Shown here piece after piece: positions 8,072 through 16,759 of a stretch of 64,000 bases of DNA (the stretch's first letter is position 1; every line of letters starts with the position of its first letter). The DNA is from Phycisphaerales bacterium (GTDB taxonomy: Bacteria > Planctomycetota > Phycisphaerae > UBA1845 > UTPLA1). The notes beneath the pieces were generated by a model that did no database searches, was not told the DNA's origin, and was given only the letters and a program-made list of their open reading frames with translations. Made by a program: the position numbers and the translations under genes. The stretch is taken from positions 124,001 through 188,000 of the forward strand of contig JAKSDK010001893.1 in the NCBI GenBank assembly GCA_022360095.1. Reading direction: 5' to 3'.

Positions 8072-8914
8072 ATGACGGACGATCCTCAGCGCCATCCCGT
8101 TTTCACGCCCCCGGTAGCGCCTCTTATCGTGGCTCGGCCTGTGCATTTCTTGCCCTACGCTCGTGCGATTGTGTGGTCTTTTCCCGACGTCGAGATGACG
8201 CGCCGGCAAGCTGTCGCGGATTTGCTCCTGGCGTTCGTGGCCTTTGCTTTTGCTTATTTTGGCCTCGATCTGCTTCTTTATCTCCTGTTCCATGAGGATT
8301 CGTCCTTCAGTCCTTTCTGGACGGCGGTTCCGTTGGGGCTGACGATCCTGCTTTTCGTCGGAGGCGTTCTTTATGCCCGTAAGCAAGCGCCTGTCACGCT
8401 TGGCCTGGGAAAGCCGCCGTGGGCGGTCGCCACGGTGGGCACTTTGCTCGCCGTACCGGCTTGTTACGCCTCGGTCATGGTCGTCGGCATCACTTATGTG
8501 GCGATCGCCGGTTTCGAAGAGACCGTGGAAGATCGCAGGGAATTGCTGGAGATTTTGCCGGAGCCTGGTGTCTGGTCGCTGCTGGTGATCGGGCCGTTTA
8601 CCGGATTGCACGAAGAAGTCCTGTTTCGGGGCTTCATTCTCACACGCATGGTCGTCCTCTTTCGCTCCAAAGTGGCCGCCATTGTGGCAAGCAGCATCCT
8701 GTTTGGCGTTGCCCATGTCTATCAGGGCGTCGCCGGTATTTTTCAGACGGCCGCCATAGGTATGGTGCTGGCCACCTTGGTGACGTTGACCCGCTCGCTC
8801 TGGCCGGCAATCGTGGCTCATGGTGTGTTTAATAGCCTTCAGTTGGCCATGATGCCCATTTTTCGCGGTTTCCTCGAAAACGCCGAGTCATTCACTGACA
8901 CACCGGCCGGCTGA
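8072..8914 (+). CDS. CPBP-family intramembrane metalloprotease
   Basis: A multi-spanning membrane protein of the CAAX protease and bacteriocin-processing (Abi/CPBP) family. Hydrophobic segments begin near residue 45 (DLLLAFVAFAFAYFGLDLLL) and continue to the C-terminus. The catalytic motifs are present: HEEVLFRGFIL (EExxxR) near residue 185, FGVAHVYQG (second motif His), and AHGVFNSLQLA (HxxxN) near the end. Family members cleave prenylated peptides or give bacteriocin immunity. The substrate here is unknown. The start ATG at 8072 is 26 nt after the previous stop. It ends 109 nt before the sigma-factor start. Confidence 0.88.
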   Translation: MTDDPQRHPVFTPPVAPLIVARPVHFLPYARAIVWSFPDVEMTRRQAVADLLLAFVAFAFAYFGLDLLLYLLFHEDSSFSPFWTAVPLGLTILLFVGGVLYARKQAPVTLGLGKPPWAVATVGTLLAVPACYASVMVVGITYVAIAGFEETVEDRRELLEILPEPGVWSLLVIGPFTGLHEEVLFRGFILTRMVVLFRSKVAAIVASSILFGVAHVYQGVAGIFQTAAIGMVLATLVTLTRSLWPAIVAHGVFNSLQLAMMPIFRGFLENAESFTDTPAG

Positions 8915-9023
8915 GCCCACGCCGGCGGCACCAGAAAAACGTGACAAAATGTATGGGGTGAAGGGGCCTGGCGCATCGGACGTATGTGACGCCTGTATCC
9001 GGCCCAACGAGGAATTGGATGCC

Positions 9024-9602
9024 ATGACACCGATGTATCGTACCCTGGCGGCTCCGACGATCGATCCTGTGAGTGCACGCACGGACATCGACGAAACCTG
9101 GCAACGCTGTTGTCAGTCGTTTTGCCGCTACTTTGCGATACGGACCGGCGGGAACGATCATCTCGTCGATGACCTGATGCAACAGTTGTGGCTGAAAAGC
9201 CGGATCAAGCGTGGGGACTTGCGATCCACCGAAGCCGAACCCTGGCTTTGGCGAATCGCTCAAAACCTGCTACGAGAACATCGACGAAAACATCAAAACA
9301 ATCTCGAACGACGCGTCATTGCAGACCCGTCCCTGGCCGGAAAACTGGCGAGGCAGTTCGACCATGAGGAGATGCCGCTGACGGTTCTCGAACGCAGGGA
9401 AGTTCACGATCAACTCTTGCTGGCCCTGACGGAGCTTCCGAACGACGAGCAGGAGTTGCTCATCGGACGCTATTTCGAAGGGCGCTCTCAGCGCGAACTG
9501 GCCGGCGCTTTGGAAATCAGTGAGCGGGCGGTGGAAGGTCGCCTTTACCGCGCCCGGCTCGCGTTGAGGAACAAGTTGGAACATCTGAACCCTGAGGAGT
9601 GA
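9024..9602 (+). CDS. ECF-type RNA polymerase sigma factor
   Basis: An alternative sigma factor of 192 residues. Region 2 has DHLVDDLMQQLWLK and EAEPWLWRIAQNLLREHRR. Region 4 has LTELPNDEQELLIGRYFEGRSQRELAGALEISERAVEGRLYRARLALR. I chose the ATG at 9024 because GAGGA lies 10 nt upstream. An ATG at 8949 would add 25 residues without homology. The stop overlaps the start region of the next, membrane-anchored gene, the usual arrangement for a sigma and its regulator. Regulon unknown. Confidence 0.92.
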   Translation: MTPMYRTLAAPTIDPVSARTDIDETWQRCCQSFCRYFAIRTGGNDHLVDDLMQQLWLKSRIKRGDLRSTEAEPWLWRIAQNLLREHRRKHQNNLERRVIADPSLAGKLARQFDHEEMPLTVLERREVHDQLLLALTELPNDEQELLIGRYFEGRSQRELAGALEISERAVEGRLYRARLALRNKLEHLNPEE

Positions 9603-9604
9603 AC

Positions 9605-11086
9605 ATGATGTCGCAACAACACGAAGATCCGAACGACACGAATCGACATCGCAATCTGCTGCGTATCGGGCAGGTCTATTCCCTGCCACCCAGGGCGGAT
9701 AGAGACAGACAGGCGCGATGGCAGCAGGCGACCTCAAACAAGAACGTCTACACGACTCACAAAGGAGTGACTTTTATGAAACGTCATAAGAACCTTGCAT
9801 TTTTGACATCCGGCGCCGTCGCAGCGGTGCTTGCGCTGGCCGTTTGGTTTGGACTGGGCGCGACCGCCACGGTTTCCGCCGATGTGATTCTGGAAAACTT
9901 CAAGGCCGCGTTGGGCCGCAAGCTCACGATCAATATTGAAGATATTGATCTCGGAAATGTCGCTGTGAACGGCGAGATCGTGCTGGACCGCAAAGGAAAC
10001 TGGCTCAATGAAGCAACCGACACGCTCTATTCCGAATTGCACGTCACACTCAAAGCGGATAATCCCGATTGGAATGATCTCGACGGCGCGATCGTGGTGT
10101 GTCAATCACCCGATCACGCGTGGACGTACTGCCGCGGCAACGGCGGGAGCACGAACGGGTTGTTTGCACCCAGGCGTGTCATCGAATCGGACTATCTCAT
10201 CAAGGGCCGTCAATGGCGAGAATTTATGGAAAACCCCTTGGGTGGATTCGGTGCCATGCCGCTGAGTCTGAGCTTTTCATCGGGAGCGAGTCAGGTGACG
10301 TATCGTTTCCCCGTTGCTCAACGGACGTACGTCCAGCAGCTCCTCTATTTCCTGCTCCTCAACCTTGGCAATGCTGAGTCGGCCGACCACGTCATCGAAG
10401 CGCTCAAAGCGTCGGCCGGGGACGTTGTCGTCGAGCGAAACGACGACATGTCCTGGGTTTTGCGAGCCTCCGACATCAAGCAGATCGGCGCCCTGAAGCT
10501 GCCGGAGCCCGTCGAGGTCCCGGACATCGAGGCGCTGATGAAGGAACACGTGACGACGGTGACGTATGACCAGCGCCGCCGTGGCATCTCCAAGATTCAT
10601 TACGGTGCGCTCCCCGAGCCGCTATCAAGACTCGGTGTCTCGATTGCATCGCACAACTTCCAAGGTTCAAAACCGGGCTCGGTGGAGGCGCTGATGGATC
10701 AATTGGAGCCTTCGTCCGAAGTCGTGGCCTCCGATCAAATCTCGGAATCGGAGTGGGAAATTCAGGTGAAAGGCTTTCCGGTCGAGCTGGATACCTCCGG
10801 CATTGACTGGACGAACAAGATCCTACCCGGCCTGATGGGCGATCTGGATCTGTTGGTCTATTACGATGCGAAGACGAAGTCGGTTCAGCGAGCCGAGTTC
10901 CTGGGCATCGGTTCAAAAGAGGGGAAGATCACGCTGGAATTGGGAGAAGCGCATCTTGATCCGGCCCGACTCGAATGGGACGATTGGATCAAAGATTGCA
11001 CGGATTCCGATGAGGAAGCGAACAACTCAGTGCCGTGGGTCTTACGCAACTGTACGGAGATTTTCGATCGGCGCGGGAGCCGTTAA
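9605..11086 (+). CDS. Membrane-anchored partner of the ECF sigma (putative anti-sigma)
   Basis: A 493-residue protein starting 2 nt after the sigma stop. Residues 1-60 are hydrophilic and would be cytoplasmic. A hydrophobic segment follows (AVAAVLALAVWFGLGA), then a large extracytoplasmic domain with no family I recognise (VILENFKAALGRKLTINIED; Trp- and Asp-rich). No zinc HxxxCxxC motif is visible. Position suggests an anti-sigma, by analogy only. A second start at 9776 has an AAAGGAG site 8 nt upstream, stronger than that at 9605, and would give a simple signal-peptide protein (MKRHKNLAFL) without a cytoplasmic part. Which start is used decides whether it can bind the sigma. Confidence 0.75.
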   Translation: MMSQQHEDPNDTNRHRNLLRIGQVYSLPPRADRDRQARWQQATSNKNVYTTHKGVTFMKRHKNLAFLTSGAVAAVLALAVWFGLGATATVSADVILENFKAALGRKLTINIEDIDLGNVAVNGEIVLDRKGNWLNEATDTLYSELHVTLKADNPDWNDLDGAIVVCQSPDHAWTYCRGNGGSTNGLFAPRRVIESDYLIKGRQWREFMENPLGGFGAMPLSLSFSSGASQVTYRFPVAQRTYVQQLLYFLLLNLGNAESADHVIEALKASAGDVVVERNDDMSWVLRASDIKQIGALKLPEPVEVPDIEALMKEHVTTVTYDQRRRGISKIHYGALPEPLSRLGVSIASHNFQGSKPGSVEALMDQLEPSSEVVASDQISESEWEIQVKGFPVELDTSGIDWTNKILPGLMGDLDLLVYYDAKTKSVQRAEFLGIGSKEGKITLELGEAHLDPARLEWDDWIKDCTDSDEEANNSVPWVLRNCTEIFDRRGSR

Positions 11087-11119
11087 ACCTGGCATGCATG
11101 AAATGACTTGATCCCATCG

Positions 11120-11151
11120 AGCGAGGCAGGCCATATCGGGTCTGCCTCGCT
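11120..11151 (+). terminator. Hairpin terminator after the sigma operon
   Basis: A 10-bp perfect stem (AGCGAGGCAG/CTGCCTCGCT) followed by TCTTCCTT, 34 bp after the stop of the preceding gene. Confidence 0.6.
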
Positions 11152-11304
11152 TCTTCCTTAAACGGACGCCCTTTCGTGCCGCTGCGATCGCCAAACGTCC
11201 GATCATTGAACAAAACCACCCGCACTCACTTTCGCTTTTTCCGCTTCCAAATCATACATTTCGACTTGTAGGCCCTCGTACATTTGGAAGCGAAGGATCA
11301 TGCG

Positions 11305-11460
11305 ATGATTATCGACGTCATACAAAGCGCCCCCTGGTGGGCTTACCCGGATTTGGCCGTGTTGCTGCTCTTGTATTTGTCGAGAAGTATTGCCGCGAGA
11401 CACCAGGACAGCCACGAACGAGCCCATGTGCTGGCGACCGTGCAATCAAGAATGGCCTGA
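11305..11460 (+). CDS. Possible 51-residue single-pass membrane protein
   Basis: A short frame (MIIDVIQSAPWWAYPDLAVL, then LLLYLSRSIAARHQ...) with one hydrophobic helix and a charged C-terminal tail. A GAAGGA lies 6 nt before the ATG. It ends 8 bp before the convergent aminotransferase stop and fills the otherwise empty 11152-11467 interval. No homologue is recognised. A minus-strand frame (11203-11445) covers the same bases. The amphipathic pattern favours the plus strand, but either or neither may be real. Confidence 0.35.
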   Translation: MIIDVIQSAPWWAYPDLAVLLLLYLSRSIAARHQDSHERAHVLATVQSRMA

Positions 11461-11467
11461 TTGGGTG

Positions 11468-12820
11468 TTATGCGAGTCCCAGCACCTCGTCCAGGCAGGC
11501 CACCATGAATTCCGCATCCTCTGACGTGATGCACATGGGCGGCTTAATGCGGAGAACGTTGCCGTAAAAGCCGCCTTTGCCGAGAAGCAGGCCGCGTTCC
11601 CGGGCCGCTTCCAAAATCTCAGCGGCCTCGGTGTTGGCCGGTTCCTTCGTCTGACGGTCGCGGACCAATTCGACACCGAGCATCAGGCCCATGCCGCGGA
11701 CTTCTCCGATCAACGAGTGCTTATCCATCAGTGCCTCGAGGCCGGTTTTGAGTTGTTCGCCGACGTCCCGGGCGTTTTGCTGGATGCCTTCTTCATCAAT
11801 GATTTCCAGCGTGGTCAGTCCCTGAATCGCCTGAACCGGATTTCCACCGAACGTATTGAAATGCAATTTGCCGACCAGCGCTTTGGCGATCTCAGGCGTG
11901 GTCGTCACGGCACCGAGTGCCGCGCCGTTGCCGATGCCCTTGGCCATGCTGACGATGTCGGGCGTGACGTCCCAGTTTTCGAAGCCCCAGAACTTTGTGC
12001 CCGTGCGGCCGAAGCCGGTCTGAACCTCGTCGGCGATGCAGAGGCCGCCGGCTTTCCGGACTTCCTCATAGACGATTTGAAAATACTCTTTCGGCGGGGT
12101 GACGGCACCGCCGACGCCCATGATCGGCTCGGCGATGAAGACTGCGACATTGCCTGAGGTTGAGAACTTGATGAGTTCGCCGACGTCCCGCGCGCATTTG
12201 ACGTCGCAGGACGGATATTCCAGACCGAGTGGACAGCGATAACAATAGCCTGGCATGGCATGGTGCACGCCGAACGCCTGGGGCATCGCATATTTCCATG
12301 TGGATTGCCCCGTCAGCCCCATGGTTGATTGTGATCCGCCGTGATAAGCGTTGCGCAGGGCGATCACGTCGAATTGCCCCGTATGCATTCTGGCGGTCAT
12401 GACGGCCAGGTCGTTCGCCTCGCTGCCGCTGTTGGTGAAGTAAGTCACCTTTAGTTCTCCAGGCATGTGGTCGGCGAGCTTCTTGGCATACTGTCCCACG
12501 GTCGGGTGCACATAGATCGTGGTCGTGTGCTGCAACTTTCCGGTCTGCTCGCGGACGCGATCGACGATCTTGGGGTGGCAATGCCCGACCGAGACCGTCA
12601 CGATGCCGGCGAAAGCGTCGAGGTACCGCCTGCCTGTCTCGTCCCAGAGGTACTGCATATGACCCTCGACGATCATGAGCGGGTCCTTGTAGTATCGCAG
12701 TAGGGCGGGGGTGAGATACTCCTGCCGAAGGGCCATCACATCGTTGGCCGAGGGGCCGGCGTAAGGACTTGGCGAATGATTGCAAACCGGGAGTGAGAGC
12801 GTTTTGGGGGTGACAGACAT
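11468..12820 (-). CDS. Class III aminotransferase, AGXT2-like
   Basis: A PLP-dependent omega-aminotransferase closely resembling alanine-glyoxylate aminotransferase 2 through its length (450 aa). Landmarks: DAFAGIVTVSVGHCHP; the PLP phosphate site TNSGSEANDLA; FIAEPIMGVGG; CIADEVQTGFGRTG (Asp-Glu binding PLP N1); the Schiff-base Lys in MAKGIGNGAALGA; and HFNTFGGNP. Likely amino donors are alanine, beta-alanine or beta-aminoisobutyrate, with pyruvate or glyoxylate as acceptor. Such enzymes can finish reductive pyrimidine degradation, which would fit preA 5 kb away, but this is inference. The start at 12820 has GAAAGGAAC upstream. Transcribed alone and divergently from the YjbQ gene. Confidence 0.92.
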   Translation of the reverse strand: MSVTPKTLSLPVCNHSPSPYAGPSANDVMALRQEYLTPALLRYYKDPLMIVEGHMQYLWDETGRRYLDAFAGIVTVSVGHCHPKIVDRVREQTGKLQHTTTIYVHPTVGQYAKKLADHMPGELKVTYFTNSGSEANDLAVMTARMHTGQFDVIALRNAYHGGSQSTMGLTGQSTWKYAMPQAFGVHHAMPGYCYRCPLGLEYPSCDVKCARDVGELIKFSTSGNVAVFIAEPIMGVGGAVTPPKEYFQIVYEEVRKAGGLCIADEVQTGFGRTGTKFWGFENWDVTPDIVSMAKGIGNGAALGAVTTTPEIAKALVGKLHFNTFGGNPVQAIQGLTTLEIIDEEGIQQNARDVGEQLKTGLEALMDKHSLIGEVRGMGLMLGVELVRDRQTKEPANTEAAEILEAARERGLLLGKGGFYGNVLRIKPPMCITSEDAEFMVACLDEVLGLA

Positions 12821-12943
12821 CTTTCAGTTCCTTTCTCCTGATATTGTCCATCGCAGCAGCTTTCAAGTCAAAAACGAGGCCGCGTGACTCGAGATCGGTC
12901 GCTTTTTGATTGTGCAAAATCGGTCTTTGGCTAAAATGTCCTC

Positions 12944-13366
12944 ATGCCCATTGAAACCCACAAAATCCAGGTCGAATCCGAAGGCAACAACCAGGTTGTC
13001 GATATCACGCCGCGCCTGATTGATACTTTGAACCACGCCGATATCAGCAACGGCGTCGCGACGTTGTTCGTCCTGGGTTCAACGGCCGGCATCACGACCA
13101 CGGAATACGAACCCGGCCTCGTGAACCATGATCTCAAGGACTGTTTCGACCGGATCGCGCCCGAGAAGGGGCGATACGAGCATGAGAAAACGTGGCAGGA
13201 CGACAACGGCCATTCTCATCTCCGCGCCTCCCTGCTGGGGCCAAGCTTGACCGTGCCGATTCAGGACTGCAAACCGACGCTGGGCACATGGCAGCAGATC
13301 GTGCTGATCGATTTCGACACCCGGCCCCGACAGCGACATATCGTGGTTCAACTTATTGGTGAATAG
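12944..13366 (+). CDS. YjbQ/UPF0047 family protein
   Basis: A 140-residue complete member of the UPF0047 family (YjbQ; TIGR00149 'secondary thiamine-phosphate synthase'). Typical signatures: NGVATLFVLGSTAGITTTE, the His-rich loop DDNGHSHLRASLLGPS, and the terminal WQQIVLIDFDTRPRQRHIVVQLIG. E. coli YjbQ can replace thiamine-phosphate synthase at a low level, but the physiological role is unsettled. Cytoplasmic. The next gene starts 33 nt downstream. Confidence 0.93.
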   Translation: MPIETHKIQVESEGNNQVVDITPRLIDTLNHADISNGVATLFVLGSTAGITTTEYEPGLVNHDLKDCFDRIAPEKGRYEHEKTWQDDNGHSHLRASLLGPSLTVPIQDCKPTLGTWQQIVLIDFDTRPRQRHIVVQLIGE

Positions 13367-13399
13367 ATCCGACCGTCCCGAATAGAGAAGCAGACGATC

Positions 13400-13906
13400 A
13401 TGGAGAATCCGCAAGACAATCCGGACGTGGCCAAGATCGTACGTAATCTGATGGTACTTAACGGTGCGTTCATCATGAGCGTTCTGCTGCTGCTGGCCGT
13501 TGTTCTGGTGCTTCGCAAACAGGGGGCGGAACGGCCGGAGGTCCCAGTCGTCTCCTACCTCGCCGCCAGTCTCGGGCCCGTGGTGCTGATGATCTCGCTA
13601 ATCTTGGCGCCCTCCCTTGACTCACAGGCCCGAAAAGCAGCCGCAACGCAGGACCGTGATCAGATCGACCTGCACCTTGCCCGCGGCTTGGTCTCGAAGA
13701 ACATCATGCTGGTTGCCCTACTTGAGGGCGCAGCCATTGCCAACCTGATCGTTTTCATGCTAGAGGACCGGTTGCTTTGCCTTGCCGTCGGCGGCGCCGT
13801 GCTGCTGGCCATGGCCGCGCACTTCCCCACGATGGACCATGCGGCGCGCTGGATTGAGCGTCAAAAGCAACTTATCCAAGACGCCTTTGAGCAAGGCGTG
13901 CAATAG
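13400..13906 (+). CDS. Four-helix membrane protein of unknown function
   Basis: A 168-residue protein with four hydrophobic segments: around residues 18-38 (FIMSVLLLLAVVLVL), 50-72 (YLAASLGPVVLMISLILAP), 100-122 (IMLVALLEGAAIANLIVFML) and 128-146 (LCLAVGGAVLLAMAAHF). The C-terminus is charged. No family recognised. Small four-helix proteins of this type are common in planctomycete genomes. It lies in a probable transcription unit with the upstream yjbQ-like gene and ends 14 bp before the convergent zinc-ribbon gene. Confidence 0.8.
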   Translation: MENPQDNPDVAKIVRNLMVLNGAFIMSVLLLLAVVLVLRKQGAERPEVPVVSYLAASLGPVVLMISLILAPSLDSQARKAAATQDRDQIDLHLARGLVSKNIMLVALLEGAAIANLIVFMLEDRLLCLAVGGAVLLAMAAHFPTMDHAARWIERQKQLIQDAFEQGVQ

Positions 13907-13920
13907 TCTCCCACTCCCAC

Positions 13921-14157
13921 TCACAGTGCAAATCTCAAGATCGCGAGCAACATCAAGAGCACTGCGACCACGAATAGCCAGCGCCGCCAGCCCCGAGTGG
14001 TTTCATCGACCGGAGTAATCCAATCACCACAATGCGGGCACTTCTGGGTGTCCTCAGTCACAACTCCACGACAGTTCGGACACATCATTTCAGGCAGGTC
14101 ATCGTCGTGCCCATAGTCTGCATATTCGTCATCAAAATCGTCTTCGTACGGGGCCAT
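13921..14157 (-). CDS. Zinc-ribbon, tail-anchored small membrane protein
   Basis: 78 residues. The acidic N-terminus (DDFDDEYADYGHDDD) is followed by a treble-clef zinc ribbon, CPNCRGVV...CPHCGDWI (CxxC-x14-CxxC), then a single C-terminal helix (WLFVVAVLLMLLAILRFAL). It begins at the base next to the stop of the isochorismatase-like gene, so the two are translationally linked. Function unknown. The ribbon presumably sits in the cytoplasm. Confidence 0.85.
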   Translation of the reverse strand: MAPYEDDFDDEYADYGHDDDLPEMMCPNCRGVVTEDTQKCPHCGDWITPVDETTRGWRRWLFVVAVLLMLLAILRFAL

Positions 14158-14718
14158 CTACTTGACCAGCTTGAGAAAGTCCTTGAACTTCGGGTGATCG
14201 CAGCGTTCGATGAGTTCGAATAGAATCGATTCGGTTGTGCTGACTTCTGCCCCGGCCCGGCGAATTCGGGAGAGCGCAGTGTCGGTATCACCGGGGAAAC
14301 GCGAACCGACGGCATCCGCCGGGATAAATGGGACGTAATCCACCCGAATCAAATCAAGAACCGTCTGCTGGATGCAGACATGGGTCTCCAGGCCGGCCAC
14401 GACCACATGCTCGCGTTCAGTCTGCTGTAATGCCGTGCGAAAGGTCTCGTTCCGCCAGCAGCTGCAGGTCGTCTTGACGATGGGATCGTGCTCCGCGAGC
14501 AGTTTTCTCACTTTTAGATCGGTCGGCCCCAAACCTTGTGGATATTGTTCCGTATACAGAATTGGGATCTCAAGGAGGCTTGCGACGCCGATCAGACGGC
14601 GAATTTTGTCGATGATTTGCTCCGGCGAACTGCTCGTGATCGCCGCCAGCATCTTCTCCTGCACGTCAATGACGACCAAAGCCGCGAGGTCCGCCTCCAG
14701 AAAATTGACATTCGGCAT
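14158..14718 (-). CDS. Isochorismatase-like cysteine hydrolase
   Basis: A 186-residue member of the isochorismatase/nicotinamidase fold, YcaC-like. The catalytic Asp is in ALVVIDVQEKML (near residue 17), and the nucleophile Cys is in VVAGLETHVCIQQTVLDL (near residue 112). The Lys of the triad may be in DPIVKTTCSCW. Substrate unknown; ureido- or amide-type substrates are usual. The frame is open further upstream, but homology starts at MPNVNFLEAD, and the longer form would collide with the divergent SDR promoter region. Paired with the zinc-ribbon gene. Confidence 0.9.
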   Translation of the reverse strand: MPNVNFLEADLAALVVIDVQEKMLAAITSSSPEQIIDKIRRLIGVASLLEIPILYTEQYPQGLGPTDLKVRKLLAEHDPIVKTTCSCWRNETFRTALQQTEREHVVVAGLETHVCIQQTVLDLIRVDYVPFIPADAVGSRFPGDTDTALSRIRRAGAEVSTTESILFELIERCDHPKFKDFLKLVK

Positions 14719-14911
14719 GATAGGGGCCTTTCCACCGACCGGGCCGGAAGTCCTGCGCCACACGTCAACTGCCACAATAGTGGGGTACTCCATATTCGAC
14801 AAGCATTGACATACCGCCTGCATAGAGGTCACGATGGACAGGTTGATTTGTCGTACGCCTGTCCGATTGGTTATCATATCGGACCGGTGCGTTGCTTGAA
14901 GGAAGCTGTAC

Positions 14912-15622
14912 GTGAAGGATGAAGTTCGTTCGACAATCAAGGACAAAGTCGTCCTAATCACAGGCTCGACTGGTCCCATGGGGCTCGCCTTGGTGGATGC
15001 GTTCCTGAATGCAGGGGCGGGCCTCGCACTGTGCGTGCGCCGAATGGCCCATCTGCCGGAACTCGAAAAAAGGCTTCGAGCTCAAGAAAAGCACGCCATG
15101 ATCGTGCCCTGTGATCTTCGATATGAAGAAAACGTCGTTCGTCTCATCCATCGCGTCGTGCAGCGCTACGGACGGATCGACGTGATCATCAACGCGGCCT
15201 TGATTTGCGGGCCGCGTCTCGCCGTGATCGACTATCCGGCCGACCCTTGGCGCGACGTCATCGCCACGAATGTGACCGGAGCCTACCTCGTTTGTCGGGA
15301 GGCCCTCCCGTGGATGACCCGTCAAGGTTCGGGCTCGATTATCAATGTCACCAGTTCACTCACCACCTCCACTCGCTCGAAATGGGGCGCATACCTTGTC
15401 GGCAACCATGCCATCGAAGGACTGACCAAATTGCTCGCCGTGGAACTCAAAGAGACGGGCGTTCGTGTGAACACGGTGGACATTGGTTTGCTGACACCGG
15501 AGTTGAAACCGGTGATGCCGGGTACGGACTGGACAAAGGCTTTTCTCTGGCTGGCCGGCGACGAATCCGCCGGCCAGAACGGTGAACGCATCCAGGCTGC
15601 CGACTTTACGGACGAAGGATGA
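14912..15622 (+). CDS. SDR-fold protein lacking the catalytic lysine
   Basis: A Rossmann-fold short-chain dehydrogenase/reductase homologue of 236 residues. The nucleotide-binding motif is ITGSTGPMGLAL (TGxxxGxG with the last Gly kept as GL), and the Ser is in INVTSSLTTS. The active-site Tyr is present, but the YxxxK motif reads YLVGNH: the catalytic Lys is Asn. The NNAG motif reads INAAL. A classical reductase activity is therefore doubtful, and it may be a binding or structural protein. The GTG start at 14912 is supported by GGAAG 6 nt upstream. It is divergent from the isochorismatase-like gene and 63 nt before the sulfotransferase-like gene. Confidence 0.88.
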   Translation: MKDEVRSTIKDKVVLITGSTGPMGLALVDAFLNAGAGLALCVRRMAHLPELEKRLRAQEKHAMIVPCDLRYEENVVRLIHRVVQRYGRIDVIINAALICGPRLAVIDYPADPWRDVIATNVTGAYLVCREALPWMTRQGSGSIINVTSSLTTSTRSKWGAYLVGNHAIEGLTKLLAVELKETGVRVNTVDIGLLTPELKPVMPGTDWTKAFLWLAGDESAGQNGERIQAADFTDEG

Positions 15623-15685
15623 CGCCGGGCCGATTCCCTATCTTTCGGACAATACGAAGGATATCTTCTTGCCGTGGAGCGAAGA

Positions 15686-16423
15686 ATGAACCCGCGTCGA
15701 ATCTGCCTTTGGTCCGGACCGAGAAACGTCTCCACGGCACTGATGTACGCATTTGCCCAGCGATCGGACGCCTGCGTCGTTGACGAACCCCTTTATGCTT
15801 ATTACTTGCGTACCACTGGTGTGGATCATCCAGGCCGTGCCGAGGTTCTGGCACACATGGATGCCGACGGCCGGCACGTGGTCGAGGATGTCATCCTCGG
15901 TCCCTGCGACCGGCCTGTGCTGTTTATGAAGCAAATGGCTCACCATCTGGTCGGCCTGGATCGCGGATTCCTTCGACAGACGGACAACGTCCTGCTTATA
16001 CGAGACCCGAGTGAGATGCTACCCTCACTTGCGAAGAACATTCCCAATCCCACGCTTCGCGACACGGGACTGAAGATGCAGTCGGATCTGTTCAATGAGC
16101 TGAGGAGCTTGGGACAACATCCGCCGATATTGGATGCAAGACAGCTTCTGCTCGACCCGCGGGGAGTTCTCAGCATCTTATGTGATCAACTGGCGATTTC
16201 ATTTGAGGAGGCGATGCTTTCATGGCCCGAAGGGGCCCGTCCCGAAGACGGCATCTGGGCTCCACATTGGTACGAAAACGTGCATCGCTCAAAAGGATTT
16301 CAGCCCTATCAACCCAAAACCGCGACGCTCTCCGAATCCCTCCAACTGCTGCTCGAAGAATGCAGGCCGTACTATGAGGCGTTGGAGGCCACGGCCATCA
16401 GAGCACGGACGGAAAAAAAATGA
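15686..16423 (+). CDS. Sulfotransferase-like protein
   Basis: 245 residues. The N-terminal WSGPRNVSTALMYAFAQR corresponds to the P-loop-like phosphosulfate-binding loop of PAPS sulfotransferases, followed by VVDEPLYAYYLR. Later, VLLIRDPSEMLPSL resembles the 3'-phosphate-binding segment (Arg/Ser). Proteins of this type are variously annotated as sulfotransferase or 'branched-chain aminotransferase-like'. The former fits the motifs. Acceptor unknown. The ATG at 15686 has GGAG 6 nt upstream, and a GTG at 15674 is possible. Probably co-transcribed with the SDR, ending at the terminator at 16594-16640. Confidence 0.83.
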   Translation: MNPRRICLWSGPRNVSTALMYAFAQRSDACVVDEPLYAYYLRTTGVDHPGRAEVLAHMDADGRHVVEDVILGPCDRPVLFMKQMAHHLVGLDRGFLRQTDNVLLIRDPSEMLPSLAKNIPNPTLRDTGLKMQSDLFNELRSLGQHPPILDARQLLLDPRGVLSILCDQLAISFEEAMLSWPEGARPEDGIWAPHWYENVHRSKGFQPYQPKTATLSESLQLLLEECRPYYEALEATAIRARTEKK

Positions 16424-16759
16424 ACGACGGACTTGCCGAACAGCAGGTTGGGGTCAATAATTGATCGACAACATACCGAGAAGGCCCTACCTCTTACGTG
16501 CATGCCAGGGCTTTGTCAGTTGACGCTTGACAATATTACTTCCCTCTGAGGCTTCTTGCGAAGCACTCATGCAGTCCCTACTCTCCCCTATGGCATGGGT
16601 TCAGGGTGTCCACTCCATCCCTGGACCCATGTGTTTTTTTGCTTTGACGGCCGGGTTCATTGATCATATGTGTGCCGATGGATGGACGATGCGATCGTAA
16701 AGTGTGGCGTGCACAAAACTCCCATTGCGACGACCTTCGGATGACGTCAGGATCAAGGA
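16424..16759 (+). other. Intergenic region, terminator only
   Basis: 336 bp between the sulfotransferase-like and methyltransferase genes. Apart from the hairpin terminator at 16594-16640, I see no gene, tRNA or repeat. A TTGACGCTTGACAATATT stretch near 16520 is promoter-like but lacks a matching -10. Confidence 0.5.
16594..16640 (+). terminator. Rho-independent terminator
   Basis: A 13-bp stem (arms 16594-16606 and 16619-16631; one T-G wobble) followed by GT and seven T. It closes the SDR/sulfotransferase unit. Confidence 0.8.
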
